31,922 nucleotides of DNA from a virus. The notes below the pieces were generated by a model. That model searched no databases. It had not been told where the DNA came from and saw only the letters and a program-made list of their open reading frames with translations. Positions 28,211 to 31,922 of the stretch are shown here, piece by piece. Numbering within the stretch: the stretch's first letter is position 1; the number at the start of each line of letters is the position of its first letter. Made by a program: the position numbers and the translations under genes. The stretch lies in IMG/VR virus record IMGVR_UViG_3300042535_000009, positions 1 through 31,922 of that record; one strand, given 5' to 3'.

Positions 28211-28353
28211 TGCTTTTCTTTCTGGTCATCATCAAATATAACCTTGTCAAGGATAAAATCTGCATATTCGCCAAGCATTTGCTTTGCAAATTTTTTATCA
28301 AATCTATTAAAATACTTATCACTTAATTCGTCTGCTTTTTCTTCAAGTGTCAT
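28207..28353 (-). CDS. Small acidic helical protein upstream of rusA (48 aa)
   Basis: MTLEEKADELSDKYFNRFDK... is fully helical by pattern and acidic at the end (LDKVIFDDDQKEKQ). AAAGGACTAACT before the ATG is a good ribosome site. The stop overlaps the rusA start. It may be a small partner; no family recognised. Confidence 0.55.
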   Translation of the reverse strand: MTLEEKADELSDKYFNRFDKKFAKQMLGEYADFILDKVIFDDDQKEKQ

Positions 28354-28365
28354 AGTTAGTCCTTT

Positions 28366-28602
28366 TTAGTTGCCGTTGCCGTTGCTGTAGCCGTAGCCGT
28401 AGCCGTAGCCGTTGCCGTTGCCGTAGCCGGAGCCGTTGCCGTTGCCGGAGCCGTTGCCGTAGCCGGAGCCGTTGCCGTAGCCGTCGCCGTAGCCGGAGCC
28501 GTCGCCGTAGCCGTTGCCGTAGCCGTAGCCGTTGCCGTCGCCGGAGCCGTCGCCGTAGCCAACTATACTATTGGCATCTTCGTTTATAAAGCGTTTTTCC
28601 AT
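28366..28602 (-). CDS. Gly-X repeat protein (78 aa)
   Basis: After a short non-repeat start (MEKRFINEDANSIV) the whole protein consists of 32 dipeptides Gly-X, with X = Tyr, Asp, Ser or Asn (one Gly is replaced by Ser). GAGGAATCGGC precedes the ATG, so this frame and not its neighbour is the translated one. Such (GY/GD/GS)n proteins occur in various phages without known function; the chain is probably disordered or forms a flexible Gly/Tyr-rich gel-like part. It overlaps the upstream gene by 19 bases. The composition is unlike any neighbour. Confidence 0.65.
   Translation of the reverse strand: MEKRFINEDANSIVGYGDGSGDGNGYGYGNGYGDGSGYGDGYGNGSGYGNGSGNGNGSGYGNGNGYGYGYGYSNGNGN
28369..28560 (-). 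repeat. 192-base degenerate hexanucleotide tract (GGC-NNC)n
   Basis: The minus strand reads GGC TAC / GGC GAC / GGC TCC / GGC AAC in variable order for 32 units, with almost only GNC or TNC codons. It is strongly GC-rich in an AT-rich region. The unit is six bases, so slippage would change length without changing frame. Long runs of all six frames stay open because of the pattern. Confidence 0.85.
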
Positions 28603-28913
28603 GCCGATTCCTCACAGTCTATAGACATAATAACAGTTAAATAGTCAAACTCTACGACTCCATAACACTTATCAAGAATGGTCTTTGATGTTTTCCCTTT
28701 TGTCAACTGACCTAATCCATGTTCGGTACCCCAATTTCGGATAACATGCGCGTTATACATTTTGCATTGATTGCCGTCTCGTTGAAATCTGCCAATTACT
28801 ATATTACCACGTTGAAGAACTACTATTTTAATTTGACTTGTTATATTTTCATTTTTTAATTCACGGTAATATTTTACTCCGTTAATTTCGATTTCATTTA
28901 ATAATTGTTCCAT
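28584..28913 (-). CDS. DUF6948-like phage protein (109 aa)
   Basis: The order of features, IKIVVLQRGNIVIGRFQRDG (29-48), then YNAHVIRNWGTEHGLGQLT (53-71), an ILDKC turn and YLTVIMSIDCEESAWKNA, follows a pattern I associate with DUF6948, small phage proteins with a 'NAR..W.W...L..LA..G' middle. Their function is unknown. AGAAAGGATTTTTT lies before the ATG. It is the first gene after the 317-base structured gap and precedes the Gly-X repeat gene. The match is from memory of the pattern, hence moderate. Confidence 0.5.
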   Translation of the reverse strand: MEQLLNEIEINGVKYYRELKNENITSQIKIVVLQRGNIVIGRFQRDGNQCKMYNAHVIRNWGTEHGLGQLTKGKTSKTILDKCYGVVEFDYLTVIMSIDCEESAWKNAL

Positions 28914-28934
28914 AAAAAATCCTTTCTAAAAGTA

Positions 28935-28961
28935 CCCGATAACTTGCTTAGAATTATCGGG
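28935..28961 (-). other. 8-bp hairpin in the leader of the DUF6948-like gene
   Basis: CCCGATAA (28935-28942) pairs with TTATCGGG (28954-28961) over an 11-base loop. On the minus strand it ends about 20 bases before the gene's ATG and leaves the AGAAAGGA site free. It may end or process upstream RNA, or protect the new 5' end. Confidence 0.5.
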
Positions 28962-29002
28962 CGATTGTCTGCTAATTCTTCAAATAAAATTTTATTGACC
29001 AT

Positions 29003-29081
29003 ATTTACGGTCTATATACTATCGCTTTTTCACCTCATAGGTTACTTGCGTTAATACCAAATAAAAAGCATTTACGGTCTA
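29003..29081. repeat. Two exact 12-base direct repeats ATTTACGGTCTA
   Basis: Copies lie at 29003-29014 and 29070-29081, offset by 67 bases. The first overlaps a GACC..GGTC dyad (28998-29013). Their spacing is a little over six helical turns. They may be binding sites for a replication or repressor protein; two copies only, so chance cannot be excluded. Confidence 0.45.
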
Positions 29082-29187
29082 ACGTTGTCTCATGAGTACA
29101 TTGCGTCATTTACCTAAGTAAGAGGAGTGCGATTATTTTGCGCATCTAATCGTCTCTGTTTTACTCATGCCTGTTTTCAAATAAATA

Positions 29188-29222
29188 CCAGTTAAGGCTA
29201 CACGCATTTAGACCTCAACTGG
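29188..29222 (-). terminator. Probable terminator after the C39-like gene
   Basis: On the minus strand CCAGTTGAGG (29213-29222) pairs with CCTTAACTGG (29188-29197), ten pairs with one G-U, with a loop of 15 bases. It begins eight bases after the stop codon and is followed by TATTTATTT. The loop is large and the U-run interrupted, so it may be partial. Confidence 0.5.
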
Positions 29223-29230
29223 CTATAAAA

Positions 29231-29677
29231 CTAACTCTTGATAATTCGAGTTATGGTTAAAATATCTTGTCTATTATATAATAACTTGTCGCCAAAATCA
29301 GTATCAAATATTTCAAACTTATTATTTTTCATGCCAATAAAGTTACAATAATGAGCACCTTTGTAAATTCTATGCTTGATAGATGTTATATAAATACCGT
29401 TTATATCGCTAATATCTTTGACTGGTATATGATTAAATCCTAAATGCTTTTCCGCTACACTCCATACGATATAAGACTCTGTCATATCCTTAACATAATT
29501 TCCGGTAAAAAATTGATAGCCTTTGTTTTTTCGTAAATAATCATTAAGTTCTTTCGGTGTTATATCAAATATATTTGCTATTGCCGTGACTAAGCATCCG
29601 TAGTCCTTCATGTGATCAGTCGTCAATCCCATATCATCAAATGCCCATCGTTTATCGCATTGAACATTATAAATCAT
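29231..29677 (-). CDS. C39-like cysteine peptidase-family protein (148 aa)
   Basis: The papain-like C39 pattern is present: YGCLVTAIANI (26-36) with Cys28, GAHYCNFIG (107-115) with His109, and IFDTDFG (123-129) with an Asp. The N-terminus NVQCDKRWAFDDMG also fits. I start it at the ATG with AAGGGG seven bases upstream; a TTG two codons earlier is possible. C39-like domains cut Gly-type peptide bonds or, in phages, may act on cell walls. It is far from the holin, so endolysin is only one option; processing of a host or phage protein is another. Confidence 0.68.
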   Translation of the reverse strand: MIYNVQCDKRWAFDDMGLTTDHMKDYGCLVTAIANIFDITPKELNDYLRKNKGYQFFTGNYVKDMTESYIVWSVAEKHLGFNHIPVKDISDINGIYITSIKHRIYKGAHYCNFIGMKNNKFEIFDTDFGDKLLYNRQDILTITRIIKS

Positions 29678-29852
29678 TGTCAACCCCTTTATAATTTTCT
29701 TTGATAGTTTTTTTAATGCTTTTCATACCAGATATCAACCCTCGCAAAATATTTAATTTTTCTAAATCCTCGTAGTCATGGCATAATAAATTATCAATAT
29801 CGGATTGAAGACAAATTAAATATTCTCTAAATATTTCATTGTTAGTCGTCAT
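29667..29852 (-). CDS. Small helical protein, first gene of the early/accessory operon (61 aa)
   Basis: A helical, charged protein, MTTNNEIFREYLICLQSDID..., with heptad-like Leu/Ile spacing (LEKLNILRGLISGMKSIKKT). AAGGATACC lies before the ATG. It stands directly behind a near-perfect promoter with a leader of about ten bases, so it is expected to be made early and in quantity. The end overlaps the C39-like gene. No family recognised. Confidence 0.6.
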   Translation of the reverse strand: MTTNNEIFREYLICLQSDIDNLLCHDYEDLEKLNILRGLISGMKSIKKTIKENYKGVDNDL

Positions 29853-29868
29853 ATGGTATCCTTAAACC

Positions 29869-29897
29869 AATATACTAAATATTATGTATATTGTCAA
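29869..29897 (-). promoter_or_regulatory. Strong sigma70-type promoter for the 29852-leftward operon
   Basis: On the minus strand TTGACA (29892-29897) and TATATT (29869-29874) are 17 bases apart. Transcription should start near 29862, ten bases before the ATG of the 61-residue gene. It lies only 11 bases beyond the stop of the ParB-like gene, so the island to the right has a separate promoter outside the window or reads through. Confidence 0.8.
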
Positions 29898-29907
29898 TTA
29901 TTATTTT

Positions 29908-30432
29908 CTATATTTCTTCTTGTATTTCCCATGAATCAGAAAATTCTTTATCTTTAAATAAATCTGCTAATCCGGTAATTTGTTTTAGTCGTAATAATTC
30001 ATCTTTATCCATTCCAATATGTCTCATTATCCATCCTTCAGACATTCCCGCTTGAGTTAATTCCATAACAATATTTGACATAAGTTCAATATTATGACTT
30101 CCCCTTGCCCTATTATGTCTAATCGTAGATGCCATTCTATTATCGATATCTTTATCAATAACAACTACAGGTAACATTCCTTTCTCACGTTCAAATATTC
30201 TTTGACTGGTTTTTAATACTGTATATCTATGATAGCCGTCTACAATTTCGTACTTATCTTCATTTTTAAGATAATAGCATACGCATGGCATTGTATAGCC
30301 GTCTTCCCATATAGATATTTCAAGTAACTTCATTTCTGGGGGAGCAACAGAATTTGGGTTATAACTATTTGCTTGAATCTTTTCAATTGGTACCGATAAA
30401 ACATTGTAAACTGGAGATTTAAATTCGCTCAT
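29908..30432 (-). CDS. ParB/Srx-like nuclease-fold protein, IbrB-like (174 aa)
   Basis: The ParB/sulfiredoxin N-domain is visible: VPIEKIQANSYNPNSVAPPE (14-33), VDGYHRY (64-70), VVVIDKD and RHNRARG (105-111). A helical part follows (GWIMRHIGMDKDELLRLKQI), as in ParB. Phage and bacterial proteins of this kind pair with PAPS-reductase/DUF3440 proteins as IbrB with IbrA; in E. coli ibrAB raise expression of eib genes. VDGYHRY is the part that in such proteins may bind nucleotide. It overlaps the methyltransferase stop by ATGA and ends the coupled island. The exact reaction is unknown. Confidence 0.8.
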   Translation of the reverse strand: MSEFKSPVYNVLSVPIEKIQANSYNPNSVAPPEMKLLEISIWEDGYTMPCVCYYLKNEDKYEIVDGYHRYTVLKTSQRIFEREKGMLPVVVIDKDIDNRMASTIRHNRARGSHNIELMSNIVMELTQAGMSEGWIMRHIGMDKDELLRLKQITGLADLFKDKEFSDSWEIQEEI

Positions 30433-30992
30433 ATATTTCCTTTCAATAAAATAATCGGTCTTAAAACATTTTTGTCTAAATGACTAATTCCATATCCTAA
30501 AATTATACTATCTTTTGGCAATTCATAATCTTTACATTTTAGTGTTCTTTTAGAATCTTCTATAGCCAGTTCAATTATTATATTATCGGCAAGTTTTTTT
30601 AGTTCTTCTATCCATTCTTTAATGGAACCAACTACATGATGCAATACTGAAAGTGCTAATACTATATTATAATGCGATGATTGATTTAAATTTTTTATAT
30701 CATTAAGATTTATTTTTTTATTAAATAATGATAATCTCATACATTTATTTTTTTCAATATGAACTTCTCTAATCTTATAATTATTATATTCATAAGCAAT
30801 TATATTGCAATTATTAAAGTCTTCAGTTAATCTTATTCCAAAATAGCACATATTAGCACCAATATCACATACTGAAAATTTATTTTTCTCATAGTTATTT
30901 TTACAGAATTCTTTTATTATATTATATCTATCTTCACAATTTCTTTCTCCCTTTTTTATAAGTTTACCATTAATCCAAATATCTTGATACAT
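30429..30992 (-). CDS. Class I SAM-dependent methyltransferase (187 aa)
   Basis: Motif I is clear, SVCDIGANMCYFGIRL (40-55), followed by an acidic SAM-ribose residue in AYEYN (E68) and motif IV-like NIVLALSVLHHV (109-120). No DNA-methylase signature (DPPY, NPPF, PC) is seen, so a small-molecule, protein or sugar target is more likely than plain DNA-base methylation. It is shorter than average and is embedded between a 46-residue Cys protein (TAATG) and the ParB-like gene (ATGA). The gene is extremely AT-rich, with one line of 60 bases at about 13% GC, which suggests transfer. Confidence 0.82.
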   Translation of the reverse strand: MYQDIWINGKLIKKGERNCEDRYNIIKEFCKNNYEKNKFSVCDIGANMCYFGIRLTEDFNNCNIIAYEYNNYKIREVHIEKNKCMRLSLFNKKINLNDIKNLNQSSHYNIVLALSVLHHVVGSIKEWIEELKKLADNIIIELAIEDSKRTLKCKDYELPKDSIILGYGISHLDKNVLRPIILLKGNI

Positions 30993-31132
30993 TATATTTT
31001 CCTTCCTTGTTTAATATAATTATAATATATTTCACAATTTTTGCAAGTGTTTTTTTTAATACACTTTTTATTTATTATCTTACAAATATTTTCATCTTTA
31101 ATATATATGCTTGTATTTATATAATTTTTCAT
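30992..31132 (-). CDS. Cys-rich 46-residue protein in the island
   Basis: MKNYINTSIYIKDENICKII... holds four Cys at 17, 24, 30 and 33 (C-x6-C-x5-C-x2-C), likely a metal site (zinc or an iron-sulphur cluster), plus many Lys and Tyr. The ATG overlaps the DUF3440 stop (ATGA) and the stop overlaps the methyltransferase start (TAATG), so it is coupled on both sides. The AGGAAGGAAAA ribosome site of the methyltransferase lies inside its end. No known family. It may be a partner of the PAPS-reductase-like enzyme. Confidence 0.6.
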   Translation of the reverse strand: MKNYINTSIYIKDENICKIINKKCIKKNTCKNCEIYYNYIKQGRKI

Positions 31133-31922
31133 TTATCACTCTTTTTTAATTTTTGTAAATTGCGATATTTTTCTAATCCTTTTAACTTTAATATATTTTG
31201 ATCTTTTGTTCTGGCACAACTTAAATAAGTTAAAGTAAAATCATTTTTCATAATGGTAATACACACGGCTTTCCAAGAGGGGCATATTCTAAAATTAGGT
31301 ATTTTAGTATCATCTGGTATACCCGATTTAATTTTTATTATTTCATAAATATCTGGCTTTGTACATAATTTAGATATTGCTTTTGTGTTTTCTATTTCTA
31401 TTCCTTCTGCGATCATTTGCTTTATTACTCTCGGATTTCTACCATACCCTTTTTCTAACCATGTTTTTTGATATCTATCTAAATGATATAATAGTTTTTT
31501 TTTAGTATTTTCAGGTAATGTGCTAATAAGAAAATAAGCATATTCCTTCCATGTAAAATGATCTGGTTTAGTTATTTTTTTCCATCCCATAGCCGATGTT
31601 CCACCATATATACCTCCAAAATTACAGCCATTTACTCTACCTACCATTTTACCCCAACTATGTGGATCTATTATTTTATATAATTTTAAATCGTTTTGAC
31701 CACATTGATGAAACGGACTCGCAACTCTCATTTGATCTATTGTTAATCCCGCCTGATAATATAAATCATATATTTTATTATAATCAAAATTATACTTATA
31801 ATTTACTATCCATATATCTTGAGCTTTCCAGTCATAAATAGGATAAAAATTGCAAGTTAAATTATCAATAACTTTACTATATTTTAATTCTTTGTGCATA
31901 TATTTTCTATGCTGACTTGTAA
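31129..31922 (-). CDS. PAPS-reductase-family protein with DUF3440, IbrA-like, N-terminus cut by window edge
   Basis: The C-terminal DUF3440 part is easily seen: FYPIYDWKAQDIW, then AGLTIDQMRVASPFHQCGQN, DPHSWGKMVGRVNGCNFGGI and YGGTSAMGWKKI. The frame remains open to the window end above the first ATG, so the N-terminal PAPS-reductase ATP pyrophosphatase half with its SGGKDS-type loop must lie outside. Family members (IbrA, distantly DndC) use ATP to activate a substrate, possibly for sulphur transfer. It is the first gene of a coupled four-gene unit with a ParB-like partner. About 264 residues are visible of a usual length near 400. Confidence 0.85.
   Translation of the reverse strand, partial: TSQHRKYMHKELKYSKVIDNLTCNFYPIYDWKAQDIWIVNYKYNFDYNKIYDLYYQAGLTIDQMRVASPFHQCGQNDLKLYKIIDPHSWGKMVGRVNGCNFGGIYGGTSAMGWKKITKPDHFTWKEYAYFLISTLPENTKKKLLYHLDRYQKTWLEKGYGRNPRVIKQMIAEGIEIENTKAISKLCTKPDIYEIIKIKSGIPDDTKIPNFRICPSWKAVCITIMKNDFTLTYLSCARTKDQNILKLKGLEKYRNLQKLKKSDK

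Larger units (their letters stand above)
28914..29230. other. 317-base non-coding stretch full of inverted repeats
   Basis: No convincing gene is seen on either strand; the longest minus frame is 34 codons without a good ribosome site. The stretch holds a terminator-like hairpin (29188-29222), CGATTA/TAATCG (29130-29152), the palindromic TTACCTAAGTAA (29110-29121) and CTCATGAG (29089-29096), two exact 12-base repeats, and an 8-bp hairpin (28935-28961). It may be a regulatory RNA, an operator cluster or a replication origin. I saw no good promoter in it. Confidence 0.5.

Noticed and set aside
28356-28562. Second open frame (Ala-Thr repeats) through the hexanucleotide tract
   Set aside because: It is open only because GGC-NNC repeats have no stops in other frames. 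Its start would be TTG without a ribosome site, while the Gly-X frame has both.
28898-29002. 34-codon minus-strand frame starting MVNKILFEEL
   Set aside because: No good ribosome site, it contains the 8-bp hairpin, and it overlaps the next gene. Probably chance.
29908-30432. Chromosome or plasmid partition ParB
   Set aside because: There is no ParA partner or parS-like array, and the context with DUF3440 points to the IbrB-type use of the fold.
1-31922. Circular or terminally redundant genome
   Set aside because: Joining the ends would read from the Ala-rich tail of one gene into the DUF3440 gene without its N-terminal half. No shared end sequence is visible.
1-31922. CRISPR arrays, tRNA genes, insertion sequences, diversity-generating elements
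   Set aside because: No regular spaced repeats, no tRNA T-loop consensus in a cloverleaf, no transposase and no reverse transcriptase were seen.

Overview
The window is a fragment of an AT-rich tailed-phage (or prophage) genome. Nearly everything is read on the minus strand, genes overlap by 1-4 bases, and both ends cut through genes. The head module is Mu-like: portal with a fused MuF-like tail, gpI-type protease, gpT-type major capsid protein, gp36, gpG and gp37-like proteins. The tail is siphoviral: a tube protein, a frameshifted assembly chaperone, a 727-residue tape measure, a Dit-like protein and a hub, with no sheath or baseplate genes. Strong Shine-Dalgarno sequences, TTGACA/TATAAT-type promoters, a lipoprotein and spanin-like lysis proteins suggest a low-GC host with a Gram-negative-type envelope. 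A gut spirochaete would fit, but the host cannot be fixed from this sequence. No integrase, transposase, DNA polymerase, tRNA or CRISPR array was seen, so the genome is probably incomplete here.

Layout, left to right. (1) 1-994, minus: four small genes ending in a truncated Imm-5-like protein with an Ala-rich tail. (2) 995-1206: a divergent promoter region. (3) 1207-3170, plus: the only rightward operon, with a repeat protein, a ribbon-helix-helix regulator, a zinc-ribbon protein and small membrane proteins. (4) 3171-5079, minus: a lysis cassette with a holin and two almost fully overlapping spanin-like genes. (5) 5087-12897: tail genes, interrupted by a lipoprotein gene with its own promoter (moron-like). 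(6) 12909-24525: tail tube, head-tail joining, capsid, portal and terminase genes. (7) 24550-29852: a tightly packed early/accessory operon (metallophosphoesterase, deoxyribosyltransferase-like protein, DUF3310, HNH, RusA, a Gly-X repeat protein, a C39-like protein) from a strong promoter at 29869-29897. (8) 29908-31922: a very AT-rich, translationally coupled island of PAPS-reductase/DUF3440 (IbrA-like), a 46-residue Cys protein, a SAM methyltransferase and a ParB/Srx-like protein (IbrB-like).

Reading minus-strand mRNA, packaging comes first (TerS, TerL), then portal, protease/scaffold, decoration, capsid, connectors, tube, chaperones, tape measure, tail tip, fibre and lysis, the usual late order. 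Two places look like RNA-level control. One is a structured leader ending in a terminator-like hairpin that also buries the protease ribosome site. The other is a pair of mutually exclusive hairpins over the fibre ribosome site. The best candidate for an undescribed system is the four-gene island at the right end; the overlapping lysis pair and the protease leader RNA come next.
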